Below the pieces are notes generated by a model. That model did no database searches, had not been told where the DNA came from, and saw only the letters and a program-made list of their open reading frames with translations. The position numbers were made by a program, and so were the translations under genes. 64,000 nt of DNA from contig CM049317.1 of assembly GCA_026874595.1 (NCBI GenBank), positions 16,475,382 to 16,539,381 of the forward strand, read 5' to 3'. The stretch is from Sipunculus nudus. Taxonomy: Eukaryota > Annelida > Sipuncula > Golfingiida > Sipunculidae. Each line of letters begins with the position of its first letter. The stretch's first letter is position 1. Shown one piece after another: positions 35,785 to 47,869 of the stretch.

Positions 35785-35945
35785 ACATCGGAAATGATCG
35801 GTAAACATCGGGTAACATCGAGAGTAGATCATGAAAACCTCCCGGTGTTTCTGTGATGAGTACATCAGAATAACATCGTGATGTCATCGAGACAGAGGTG
35901 AATTCCTCGGTTGACTTAAGAATACATCGGTTAAAATCGACGATG
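35785..35945 (+). repeat. Cluster of ACATCGG-like words
   Basis: Variants cacatcgg, gatcgg, acatcggg, acatcgag, acatcag, acatcgtg, tcatcgag, tacatcgg and aaatcgacgatg occur within about 160 bp. This suggests a decayed short-unit minisatellite or a clustered binding site. Confidence 0.4.
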
Positions 35946-38495
35946 CGTTGTGACTTTGTGATAATTAGAATATTATAAATGTATATACGATTTACTACTG
36001 AATGTGAAGTCGGCGCTCGAGCCAGCCACAGTTCTCCTTAAAAAGCCCGCACTGGCTCCCACAGCAACGACAAAGTTTGACAGATGGAGTCGATTTTGGT
36101 TGATCCAAGATATTTAAGGCGTAAATAGAAGATATTGATAGAGTTGAAGATTGAAGTGAGAGGTTGAGCAAGCCAGAGAATCAGGAGGACGTACGACCTT
36201 GGACGGGCCACTAAAACCCACTCTCATAGCAAAAATATAAAGTATGTATTGCGTAATATAATATTGCATTGCAAACATTTAATATAGCAATAAATTCAAC
36301 CATAATTTTAACTTATAGGGTGACATAAAACAGGTTTGTCATCATTATCGACCGAATAGTAACACAACTCTAGAAAGTATATTTGTAAAAAAGAAAAATT
36401 CATATGACTTTTCATAAAAAAAGAAATATATATTTTCATAATATCAATTATACTATGATGGTATATATCACCTAACAGCATCATGATATGTGTGAAACGT
36501 TGGAAGGAAATGCAGGACACTGACCTTAACAAAACAGCTTAGATCTAATTTGAGGGAAATGCCAGTCTAGACGTGTTAAGAGTATATTCATTATATTGTT
36601 TATCATAAGGTTAATTTGTGAAAAAGGCATCCTCTAACGTCGAAATACCATGTCATTCCAAAGCGGAAAATCTTGTACCAACACTAAGTAAACATTATAA
36701 TTTTTTTTTTTACCATAATTTTGCATGTTATTGAAGATTATTGTGAAGTAGTGAAAACTTTAATATTAAAAAAAATATATATATTTCAGTATCTTTGCGA
36801 TCCCTATGAGTCTCCCGGGCAATTGTTAATTGTGTCTATTTGGTCCCAAACGCTAGATACAATACTGAGCAAGATTCCAATTGCATTGTTTCGATTTCGG
36901 ACACACGGACAAAATTTCGGTTCTCAATATCGGATAAACAATTTTTTGGGAACATGATGTTCGAATAAACGAAACCTCTGTATCATTTGGATATCGCATT
37001 ACGACGATGTTATTCTTCATGTTACGCCGACATGTTTCGATATTCCCAGAATTTTCCCGAGGTCGCCTCGATGTCAGTATAAATCACTCCTGGAAATATC
37101 GTAGTTGTTTGTCTTTCAGTAATGGGAGAACATAAGGTATAAAATGTGACGTCATACATTTTAACTAATGGTTGAAATATATCTATGTGTAAACAACTTA
37201 TTTAGAATAAACTGTGGTTACTTGTTATTCGGGGGGGGGGGGGTGTTATATTTCGCGATAAAAGAAAATCTTTGCGAAAATAAAAGCTTTTTGCATTAGA
37301 AATCCCATTGTGGAAGTCACAAATATTGACTTCCATAAGGAAAAAAATATTGCTATTGCAAATTATTCGAAATCCTTTATTATTTCTCCCAATAATGAAC
37401 AGTGATTTATGTTTGATGTTCACTTGGATCCCGTCCAATCGTGACGATTCGGCAAACATATATATAACATTCATTAAATAAATACTGGACATGTGCTTTG
37501 TAAATTATATTATGCTGAGACCGCAAAATTGGAACCCTCAACTTACAATGAAAATGAAAAAAATCGCTAAATTTTAACCCCAAATTTTAACCCCAAGAAT
37601 AAGAAGCCAACAACAGTACCCGCCAAGTACCCTTAGTCTCTATTTTGTCGCACATTTTTGCAAAGGTGTCAAAGTAACAAAAAAAAAAAAAACACGAATA
37701 AGAAATCTTAAAACACAAGGAATATGTTGCCTCTTTTCATCAAGGTACTTTACTTCTTTACCTTGTGAACAAGAAAAAAAAACATATAACGTTAGAAAGG
37801 AGGTAAAAACGGCTGCATATCCTGTCTAAGCTATAACAACCATTATACGACAATGGGTATCTGCAGCCACATCAGAGTAAAAGTATCTTTCACATAATAT
37901 CTACATTACAATAATGGTCTCTGGGAAGTACATACCAACTCGATTATTTGTACCCCTAGACAGAAGATAGCTTAAAATAAGAGCTAAAGACGATGTACCA
38001 TTTTTGTACACAGTTTGCTTAGTTTTTTATCTACCTTTATAATGTTGATCAATAACTATGAATTTTATGCACTGTTTTTATTTGACGCATTCTTGATATT
38101 TAACAAGAGTTTTCAGCAAAGGATTTTTAGTTTCACAAAAGACTGTGAAACTGTATTCTGATCTGAAAAGAATTTTTAAAGAGACAAGTTTACCAAACTG
38201 ACCTTACCACCACAGTCTACTTTGGTCCGCCCTTTTAAGTTTATTATGAGAATGAGCCCCCGGAAATGCTCCTGCACAGAAGACTTTCCATGCAAATTGT
38301 TGCGAGAGCTGTTTACAAGATAATAGTGACGTCACAATGGTCGATGGCGTATAACGTCGCATCAGCTGGCATTGATATGTCTCTGTTCTCCTGTAATGAA
38401 TATATCGCAGTCATTATGAAGTGTTTTGCCATATTTTTTTCATTGTCTTCATTGACGTGCTAGGCGAGACATTATTATTCACTCGGTAGTCGGAT

Positions 38496-38498
<3 letters not shown>

Positions 38499-38534
<36 letters not shown>
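38499..38534 (+). repeat. (TC)n microsatellite
   Basis: About 18 TC units. On the minus strand it yields an RE-repeat frame that is not a gene. Confidence 0.95.
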
Positions 38535-38537
<3 letters not shown>

Positions 38538-39696
38538 AATGGCCAATTAGGGACGCAGCCAGGGGGCGGGCGGGGAGGGTGGAGATTACATGCCACCCTT
38601 CACATCCAGTACCTCCCGTCTTCCCCTGAACTGGACTCCAGTTTTGTATGGAGGAGAAATACAGCATATTGCATCACAAAAGCGACAAGACAATAATCTT
38701 ACAAATCACTCTAATAATTAGATTCAAAATGAAGAGACCCGAAACTACCGATCCGTGGAAAAGAAATTAAAACTAACAGCTGGGTCCCCCATGAGCTTCA
38801 ATTATTTGATGAACACCCCGGTGCTGATAGTATCCGAGTATCCTTGCACAGAACATCATCCCTTTCTTTTTTTTAGTATGTATTTTCAGTGTGTTCTTCA
38901 TGATATCTAGAAATCAATGACACTATCAACTACTATGACGTATTCTTGGTAAGACGTGGAAATAATATGCAGGGACGTGATTTAAACGCTCGTCGGCCTT
39001 GAGCCGAGTTATTGCAGGAATAAATCAGCCTTTATCAGATCTAACTGGAGAAAAGTGCTCGTCCGATCTAGACGGGTTAAGAATACAACCATTACACGTC
39101 CATTTAAGGATATATTAATGTTTACTAGTGAAAAGGACATGCAGTGACCTTATTGCGTTTAATGTGAAAATAATGCATTTCGTATTCGGATTTTAGTAAA
39201 TGAAGATATACCGTGTTCATTCCCTGAGGGTAAACAATATATATATTTTTAATCGTGAAGATTGAAAATTTCAATATTAAAGAAATAAATACATCCATTG
39301 CAGTAGCTCCGTGATGTTTTCGAGTCAGACGGGCGAATGATAATTAAATGTTTTTTGTCAGAACATTTATACATGATTGATAGTAAAATTTGAAGAGTCA
39401 TAAGTGTAAGCAAGGTCAATGCTCAACAAGCAGTAAAACATCCAATTTGCGGTACATTGGACATGTGATAAAGTTCCAGTAGGAAACCTTTAAAAGCTGT
39501 GCCATTATATACGGGGACACACTGATTTAATGTAACAGCTATCATATGAACGGCAGGGTAACATCCCTCTCATAACAAGAACGCTTGTATTGTGCCTGCG
39601 AGTAACATTCTGACACCAGCATTTATTAATCAAATACAAAGAATAAGATTAGAATGGAACTATATTTAATCCTACTAGTAACTGGTCCTACTAGTC

Positions 39697-41890
39697 ATCT
39701 AAGATAAGACAAGATGAGCCTTTATTCATCATGCAAGGCATAAAATTCAGTTCGCAAGCATTTACAGCACATATATAGACACCTACAGGTATTGTACATA
39801 AATCAAGTACAGATATTATAGCACATCACTGGCATTATATAGATTATATCACAGGCATTATAGCTCTTCACAGGTAGTATATATACGCAAGGGTGAGCTG
39901 ATCTATACTACATTTAATATATACATTTGCTAAATCACTTACATCAAAGTGCTTTCTGTGCCATTTAACAATCTAATACTAGTGGGTATGAAAATTTTCC
40001 TGTATCTTGCCGTGCGGCAATGTTCATCTCTCAGTCTTTTTCCCCGACCTCAGAGTATCATAAAAACAAGACAGTTCATGTGTAGAATCAGCCCTGATAC
40101 ACTGTGCCTTTCGTGTGACACAGCAGTAGTAGAATTCATTCAGCAGCTTTACATTCTTGAGACTCAACTTTATCCCTGCACGAACAGTTCGTCCCAGTTT
40201 GTTTTTAGATGCTGTATTGCAATTTCCGAACCAGCTTGTAATGCAAAATATCAGCACTGACTGAATCACTGACATATAAAAAAAGTTCCATTATTTTTGT
40301 ATCATAATTCATCCGGTACAGTTTTCTCAGGAAAATCTCATATTTCCCTTTTTATAAATGTTTTGCATATTAGCTTCAAAATTAAATTTGTCATTTATTA
40401 TTGTACCAAGATATTTGTATTCTGTCACATTTTCCACGGTTTGGCCATTTACGGTAAGAGGTTTCATTTTTTTTTGTTACCTAACCTATAATCAATAATC
40501 ATTTCTTTTGTCTTCCTAACACTGAGTTCTCAGAAGTTATTGTCGCACCACTCCACAAATCTTTGTACCTCTAGCCTATAATGTAAGTCCGAATTAATAC
40601 AGAGGTTAATCAGTGCCGTGTCATCGGCGTATTTGATCAATTGACAACTCTCAGGGATAACCCTGCAGTCACTGGTATATAAAATGAATAATATGCGTGA
40701 GAGAACCCATCCCTGTGGAGCACCTGTATTTGTTTGAATTTTCTCAGATTTGAATTCTTTAATCAGACAAACTTGCACCTCTATGTTAAAAAAAGCTGTA
40801 TATCCACCTTATGACAGACGGGCTGACATTCATGTTAAGAAGTTTCATAGGAAGCAAGTGTGGTTGGATTGTATTTAAAAGAAATAGAAAAATAAAAAAA
40901 AAAGATTTTTGCAATCTTGCTATTTACATTGCTTATAGGCGAATCAAGGAATTTCGTGTGTGATTAGAATGGTAGATTCCTGAACACTCCGCTTGGTGGT
41001 GTAGGCAAATTGTAAAGGATCTTGGTGTTGTTTCATGTGTCTACATAACGTCGCTTCCATTATCTTTTCAAAACAAGTCGTGATAATTGAAGTGAGTGCA
41101 ACTGGTCTGAAATCGTTTAAAACCTTGGGGGGAAGTGTTTTTAGCAAGCGGTATAATTTCTCAAGTTTCCTAAATGGTTGGAACATATCCCGTGTTTAAA
41201 TGAAATTTGAAACAACCGAATGAATATGGGTGCCAATTCCTTACTGCACACTTTGAGCATCTTTCCACTCAATTTGTCAGGGCCCATGGCCTTACCAACT
41301 TTCACCTTGTTAAAGACCTTCATAACATCCTGTTCATTTTTTTTCATCAACCCTATCTTCTTTCAATACTAGATCATTTAGCAGAGATGTACACACATTT
41401 GAAAAATTATGTTTGTCAAACCGGGCATAGAACTTGTTCAATTCATTACAATACTAATTAATAATTTCAGGTTTAGGTAAGACAGTCTTCCTGACGCAGC
41501 CCGTAAGGGTTTTCAAACCTTTCCATGCTGTTTTTGAATCTTTACTTTCAAATAAGCCCTCTACTTTATTCTTTATTTCTTTATCTCTTTTTTACATTCG
41601 TAAGCAACATATTATCTTTATCTAGTAAATGTTTCTTTTTCTTATTTAGTAATTCTCTGAGCTCTTTAGTAACCCATGATTTACTATTTTGGTAATAAGT
41701 TACTGATTTTGCTTTCACAATAATCTCGACACAGAAGATGATGTACCCCGTGATGGTGTCTGCATTTCTGTCTAGACTTGCATCAGAATCGAACAGCTCT
41801 TCCCAGTCAGTTGTGACCATTGCCTTTTGAGGCTGCTGGGAGAGGCAGTGAGGTGAGAGGTAGCGATAAATTCATCTGGTAACAGTTACG
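39697..41890 (-). mobile_element. 5'-truncated non-LTR retrotransposon (jockey superfamily, L2/CR1/Rex-like)
   Basis: Reading minus strand from 41820: the pre-RT linker (41581-41820) has NADTITGYIIFC and SKSWVTKELRELLNKKKK. RT block 1 (41141-41350) has KVGKAMGPDKLSG. Then DFRPVALTSIITTCFEKIME (40944-41130), GAPQG and YADDTALI (40530-40778, catalytic YADD intact), a C-terminal block with LTVNG and EYKYLGTIINDKFNF (about 40360-40470), and the terminal domain with SWFGN and LRSGK (40024-40275). The 3' UTR has AATAAA and ends in TCTTATCTTA-type units near 39700. Reverse transcriptase copies element RNA by target-primed reverse transcription. Several frameshifts and a stop break the frame, and the endonuclease domain is missing, so it is dead. 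Confidence 0.85.
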
Positions 41891-41899
41891 GCACACTTT

Positions 41900-42060
41900 A
41901 AGCTCTATTCATGCAATGGCTGCTATAATGTTCAATTTATACTTTTAATGTCTCAACACATACTGTCTCATTGACATCTATAGTGTAACCATAATCAACA
42001 CGTACAGATGTTTAGTTATATTATCAATGTCTATTCTGAAACAATTATAAAGGTTAATCA

Positions 42061-42129
<69 letters not shown>

Positions 42130-42310
42130 ATCATCATCAGCAGCAGCATTTACATAGGAAACAAAGTTCTGATCAGAGGGATATTATATACAGAATAAGT
42201 ACAACTTTAAGTGGAGACTATTTGTGACCGACTGTTAGTGCAGATTATTTGTCAATTGATAACTCCTGAAAGCTACACCGAGTGAATTGTTCAAAAATAA
42301 AGACAAATAT
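41900..42310. repeat. (AT)n microsatellite and flanks
   Basis: An AT array at 42062-42127, followed by catcatcatcagcagcagcat. Nothing else is recognised. Confidence 0.85.
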
Positions 42311-42319
42311 CAGTTATCC

Positions 42320-43594
42320 GATCTAAGCACGTTCGGTGGCATTAATTTGATTATATCCGAGCAACTGCGTCGTCCATTAGACTAAACAAATTATTAATGT
42401 GATAAAGAGCAGCATGCAAGTATTCAGTTAAAGGCTTATATTATTACGTGTATACTTAAAAAGACACCTCGTTGCATCCTTGATCTTAGATACAGCAGAG
42501 ATCGATAACTTGGGACTATTTTTACAGCAAGGAATCTCAGTATTGGAAGTTATATAGCTTCAAGAGTATTTGCATGACATGACGAAAGTTATTTCATGAT
42601 AACCGTTCGGACGAACAAACATAACTTTGATATTGTTATCAGCACGATTATAGGAGCCAATGTTGGCTTCTAAGAGACGTTATGGTACTATATTACACGT
42701 AGGATGATAGGTTTTACCTCCCATATCATGTGGACTATAAGATCTTTTAAGAAACAGATTGTATTGAAGTGCTTCTTCAAAAGATGTCGTGTTCCTAATA
42801 ATATTCTATCAAGACATGGTCGCTTTTGTTCAGGTAGTCATTTCTCATAAAAATGCGGGTATTAAATTCGCTTTGATTTAAAGAACAGATGAGCTTGGCA
42901 AACGAATTAGAACAGCAAAAAGTACTAGCTCGCCCAGGGTATTAACCATATGTGTTTACAGAAAAAAATCGTGTAGCAGCTGGTAGCATTGTAATTTATC
43001 TTATGTCAAAGTCACTGGTGTTTACTTGTTACGTTTATTACAAACGGGCAATTTTACAAAATGTTCGACCAAAAGGTGATAGTTATCCTTCGAGAAGCGT
43101 GTCTAATTATGCCGTGTTGTTTTTTTTTTAACTCGGTACGATACATGCGTCCTAATTAAAATAGGTGTCGGAATGAAAAGAAACATACAGTGCTTGGCAA
43201 ACTTGGTTAATTGTAAAGCACGTCCCCCTAGCTTGTCCTCTATGCAAACATATTAACATGAGAGGTAACCTTGCTGCAGCTCAGCGCCGGGTAGTTTTTC
43301 ATAGTAGTGTACATCGACTCTGTTTTTACGGGTAAATCGTCTTTCTGTAAGTCTGTGTAGTGACAGAGATTGTGTAGTTTTGAGTAGATTCTGCCAAGCA
43401 CCTGTTAAACTGGTTTCCAGGTGAGTAGGGCGAGTTGAGTTAAGGGGCCTGGTCTTAACCTGGAGATTTTTGCGTTTTAGGCAATTGGATTTTTTTTCAC
43501 TATGGATTCGTCTTAGAATGTGCAAGGCTTCAGGTAACACACGAGAAAAACTAGTCTTCTGATGAACGGAGTTTAGGGGAGGCCCCGATGGCAA
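42320..43594. repeat. Unclassified diverged repeat, copy A
   Basis: It shares ordered anchors with copies B (49890-51450) and C (54700-55400). These include gatacagc-gagatcgat (42490 and 50070); taaccgttcgg (42600 and 50160); gaagtgcttcttca and tgtcgtgtt (42765 and 50325, with C at 54785); tttgatt-aagaacagatgag (42875, 50435 and 54878); attaaccatatgtgttt-cagaaaaaaa (42940 and 54950); and gagaagcgtgtctaat-atgcc or -atgca (43090, 50615 and 55108). It ends near 43594 with a 113-codon minus frame only partly similar in B. It may be a transposon family, or the remains of a tandemly duplicated gene on the minus strand. Confidence 0.6.
43253..43594 (-). pseudogene. Minus-strand frame at the end of repeat copy A, unidentified
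   Basis: A 113-codon frame with the segment SFSRVLPEALHILRRIHSEK. Copy B on the same strand (51209-51478) has KETFLLTEVLHVQHHLALR at the corresponding place, so some amino-acid pattern (a TxxLxxxLPE/TEVLH-like stretch) is shared. Copy C has several stops in the matching region. The product is not recognised. Shared DNA ancestry alone could explain the resemblance. Confidence 0.2.
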
Positions 43595-43599
43595 TCACT

Positions 43600-46500
43600 G
43601 GTGTGAATTATACATTTCGCTCTTGCGGGAGAACCGATGCTGTGGTGACAGGACTATGATATAAAATAGAAAACATAAGTGATGCCAAAGATAGCCCAAT
43701 CGGAATAAACAAACGAGTTCAAGTCTCTCGGCAAAGCCGTTCAGCGATCTGATGACGAAGCGGAAGTAAGGGCAGCTAAACTTAGAGGGGATTTGAAGCT
43801 ACGGTTAAAGTTAAGGGTAATGGTAGCGTAAGGGTAGCCGAACAGACTGGTTTTCAGGCTGGAGGATCACAACAGATTGTAAAAAGGCTTTCAAAAGCAA
43901 GAGTCCATTTAAGGGTAGCGTAAATATACCGTGGCTATTTATGTAGAGTTTCTTATAATAAGGTTAATGATGTGGTTTTGTGGAGACACGTAACTGTGCT
44001 AAAGTCCCTTGGTTACCAGACATGCAATATTTTACTTGAGGATGACGTTTACAGGTGAATACTAAATAACTGGGTATTTGTATTTAATTAAAAAAAAATA
44101 TGTCACGCAAGTGTTTACGCTTCAGAGGCAGCGGAAATCTTGCGCTTCTAAAGAAGCTAAAGATTTTCGCGATCCCTGCTTTGACCGTTTATGATTCACT
44201 TAAACACCAAATGATGCACATGGGCCTGTCTGCTGAAAAAAAAACTGCTGATGTGACGAGCACCCAACCAAATGCAAGTCGACAAACACTTGACAGGCAT
44301 CAGGCTCCGTCCAGAAACAACCAGTGGGGCAATTCTCCCTGAGCCTGTGGCCTGTTTAAACGGTCACCGGGACGATGACCTGTCACTCAAAACAAAATGA
44401 ACAACATTAGCTCCGTTTATTCCACGATTGGCTGGAAAACCGTATTGTCATCAGCACAGGGTCTCATCTGATTGGCCAAAATACAGTGCTCCTCTCTGGT
44501 GTAGAGATTCAGGATACAAGGTCATAAATAACAGCGCTTACGATATAGGTAGTTTGCCTTTGGGTAAAGCGCTGTGTAAAGAGCGTAGCAAGTCATCTGT
44601 GTGAGGATGTTTTAAGTTTAAAAATCTTCCCATATAGGTTAATTGTAGCATAACATTTGTAAAGTTTTTTCTACGTGTTTCCAATGAGCGCTCGGTTAGT
44701 GATCAGATAATATTTACAGTGCTATTTCAGGAGGTGGGATGTTACTAAGGGGGCCAGTCAGGGTAAATTTTTCACTTGCAGATTTATCTTTATTCATTAG
44801 GATATATAATAATTTGCTTAGATAAGTTCCATGGAATGGACAATCAACCTCGGGCGTGAATGGTGACACTTCGTTTGTCTATCCAGAGTGTAAATACCTG
44901 CAGAACGTCAGCTCGTCAATAAAATACCAGAGCTTGTCTTGAGTTAAAAAAAGTTTTAATTCAGCTTCAGTGAATGAAAATAAACAAGCAAGGCGACTAT
45001 AAATGTAATACATTACTAACATCATGTAAAGTATAAACATTATATCTGTATCTTTAGTCCTTTCTGCAATTTTCCGGATTATCATTTATCAAACAAAGAG
45101 GTATGCGGACAAAATGCCAAGTTTATATTGAGTGTAGCCAGTAAATGGACAGATTGGAGCTTTGCTTTGAACACAATTGAATTTGGGATTTCACCACTTG
45201 CCCGGGCCCAAGGGCCAAACGGACTCTCAGTATTTGGTCACGCTCAATAAATCGTTATTTGAAGGTGTTTTCTAATTTACGTGGAGCTATAATGACCAAT
45301 TATTACCAACCGTCGACTTTACTCAAGTAACCCATCCATTCTTTCTCTTTGCAGTATCCATATACAACTGCCTGCCTAGCAAGTGTGCACATGAAGAAGA
45401 AGATTTTTTTATTTGAAAAGGGCTGATGATTTTAACATGGTAATTTATTCCTAAAATGTAACGTGTCATGTCTTAATGCACATGGGATCGTGTATCAAAA
45501 AGCAAAAAATATAGAACTGTTATGTTTGTATTAACACCTGATTATGAGGGACCTACAAATACATTTTAAAGAAAAATAGAAGGTTACTTGTTCAGTATAT
45601 TGAAACATCGTTGTTATAAAATGGACACATATACATAATGGTTTAATTTTGTTTTTATTATGTTTTAGAAATACAAATGTTGGGGTTTTCAAATCAAATG
45701 AGCATGTCTTACAAAACTGAATTTCTCGAGGTTTGTTAACACTTAGTTCCACATACATTTAATTCACTCATTTTCTCTCTATGTAGTTATTTCGAAATCA
45801 TTAAAAAATGTTTCAAAATGCACATCGAATTGTGCATCACAAAACAAATATTAAACAGACAGTTGTGCGACAAGAATTATATAAATATATTTATTCTTTT
45901 TTTATTTATATATCTCATCTCTAATTTTCTAGATCTATTCTCCGTATCGTACCCTGTAGAGCACGCATCACGCAATTAAGAAGTCGTGGCGTCCCCACTC
46001 AGTAGATAATCGGATAATTGGGCTGGTAAGCCTACTCAAGCCGTGATACTAGTGATATCGAGGAGTGTATCGCAGTGGCCTTGCGTCAGGTTGCGTTCAT
46101 ATTGCGGTAAACCGCCCATAATCTCAATATTATGCTAAGAATGATGAATCTACACAATATTATGCATGTCAGCTCACAAACCAAACTGAGACACAGTCCA
46201 TATGGACACGGATCATTTCCTGTATCGCCTGCAAGCTGATTGCGTCCTGTTACCCGTGCGAGCCTTGCTTGTGTTCATGCGGTCATATTTTCAACAAACA
46301 TGCCGAAGAGTTTACCAATGTGCTGGGTTAAAACGTATTTTTCCCGTTCATGTTTGGTATTATTAGAAAGTACACAAAAAAATGCAAACGATTGGTCTAA
46401 TTTATGTTGATTGACAGTATACCTTTCGGCCATGAAGCGTTGTCAGAAATGACGAAAATATTTGCATCTTCATAAGACCTTATAATGCGTTGCTCAGACC

Positions 46501-47125
46501 TAGATGCAATGACACTATGGCGCCAGTAATCTGGTCGTAATGCCAGAGGGTCGATATGACGCTAGCAAATAAGAGATATGTTGACACGAAACACTGGTTA
46601 TTTTGACTGTCGTGATGTTCTAGGTTTTATCACCGGTAACACATTGGATAGATTTACGCATTTTTAGTATAAAAAGAAAATTGAAGTTATTGCAGGCCAA
46701 AACAAAATATTAAAAAATATAATGAAATTTATGTATTTATTTCGAAAAAAACGCTCGAGGTGCAAGGTGTATCAGGAACTCCGTATTGAAAATGTCATAA
46801 TATTATATAGGTGCATTCATATGCTAATGCTTTTTGAATTTTGCACATTTGTCACTTGGGGTTCTTTACTGAATAATAAATGTGCTCCCAAAGTGCTCGT
46901 TTTCATTTCAACAGGGAGGATATATCATATTTACAGGATACAAGTACAAATAGGATTTTTTTAGCTATGATCCTTGCAGTTTCAAACTTCCCATGAGAGA
47001 TGCCAACATAATGTTTCATATTATTTTTCAACATTGTATTCCTTAAGATACGGCATATGGCTTGGGATTAAATTATCCTATTTATATGATATGCCATCCC
47101 AGACTGTTTTCTAAAATAAACCTGC
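43600..47125. other. Non-coding stretch, nothing recognised
   Basis: It includes recurring AAGGGTAGCGTAA-type words near 43800-43925. There is also a good acceptor tract (ttctttctctttgcag) ending at about 45355, followed by only a short frame (reading ...YNCLPSKCAHEEEDFFI then stop). Frames at 44100, 45531 and 46722 show no family features. Confidence 0.35.
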
Positions 47126-47127
47126 AT

Positions 47128-47370
47128 TGATGGTTCTATAAAGAACCGCACACATAAGGTTCCACCAGAAACCTTTCAAGGTTCCCCTTTGATTCTTTCG
47201 TGAACACCCTAGGGGGTTTCTTTCCTAACATCTGAAGGGGTTCTAGATTGAACCTAAGTGTTCATTAACAGAAGCCTAGGGAGGTTCCAAAAATGTTCCA
47301 ACTGGAATCGTAAAAGATTCCCCACTCAGTCCACTCCAAAGAACCCTTTGGTTTCTAGCTGGATCCCTTT
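47128..47370. repeat. GGTTC/GAACC-rich repeat
   Basis: It opens with the perfect palindrome GGTTCTATAAAGAACC (47132-47147). GGTTCC, GAACC, GTTCC and GAACA words in both orientations then recur about every 15-30 bp, ending with CAAAGAACCCTTTGG near 47338. Similar 'ggttct...agaacc' repeats occur, from general knowledge, in other animal genomes. There is no coding content. Confidence 0.55.
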
Positions 47371-47543
47371 TTTCTTATGATGTGAGCGCTAAATACATGA
47401 AACATGCAACATCTGTCACATATATTCATTTCTCGATTTCACATTAAAGGCATTACACTTGCCGTGATTACTTATGCAAAAAATGATTCATTTCCGAAGA
47501 AAGCAATTGTACCTAAGATGTTATTGGATAATTCATTTCAGAA

Positions 47544-47855
47544 CTAAATTGATGAATCTATTTGCTCGTCAACCAGAAAATGCGATAAAGTCGTGGAACT
47601 ACTCTTATAAGGTAAAACAGTTTCATTAGTTATAACAGCAAAATATTTGCACAAATATTGATTGATAATTAAAAAGAATAAACGCGTTAGAAGCACGTCT
47701 TTTATGTTGTAAAGCCTGGCCGTCCATTTAGTTAGGGCCATCAGGAGTAAGACAGACAGGTTGTCGATGGCTTCGGTGTCTAGACAAATTTTAAACGTAA
47801 TCTTGACATGGTTTTCGGTAGTATCGTTGTTAAAAAGGTCTAAATTACCTTTCAT
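47544..47855 (-). CDS. Hypothetical ORF, 103 codons
   Basis: It begins MKGNLDLFNNDTTENHVKIT in a reasonable start context (gccATGa). An acceptor-like acccag lies just upstream, and the frame ends in TAG. The first two thirds have mixed codon choice and a balanced acidic/hydrophobic composition. A hydrophobic stretch sits near residues 33-45 and another near 57-67. I recognise no family. It could be a terminal exon, a small gene or a chance frame. Confidence 0.22.
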   Translation of the reverse strand: MKGNLDLFNNDTTENHVKITFKICLDTEAIDNLSVLLLMALTKWTARLYNIKDVLLTRLFFLIINQYLCKYFAVITNETVLPYKSSSTTLSHFLVDEQIDSSI

Positions 47856-47869
47856 GGCTTTTCGCTGGG

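Larger units (their letters stand above)
34790..39690. other. Non-coding stretch with scattered regulatory-like words
   Basis: No gene is recognised. It contains two CCAATCAGC boxes (35541, 35603), a CATCGG-word cluster (about 35785-35945), CRE palindromes at 37147 and 38327, a G13 run at 37231 and (TC)n at 38499-38534. The 113-codon frame at 35289-35630 lies under the CCAAT boxes and is probably chance. Confidence 0.35.

Noticed and set aside
45356-45424. Good acceptor followed by a short cysteine-containing frame (CLPSKCAHEEEDFF)
   Set aside because: Only about 20 codons to a stop, with no upstream exon of matching phase identified.
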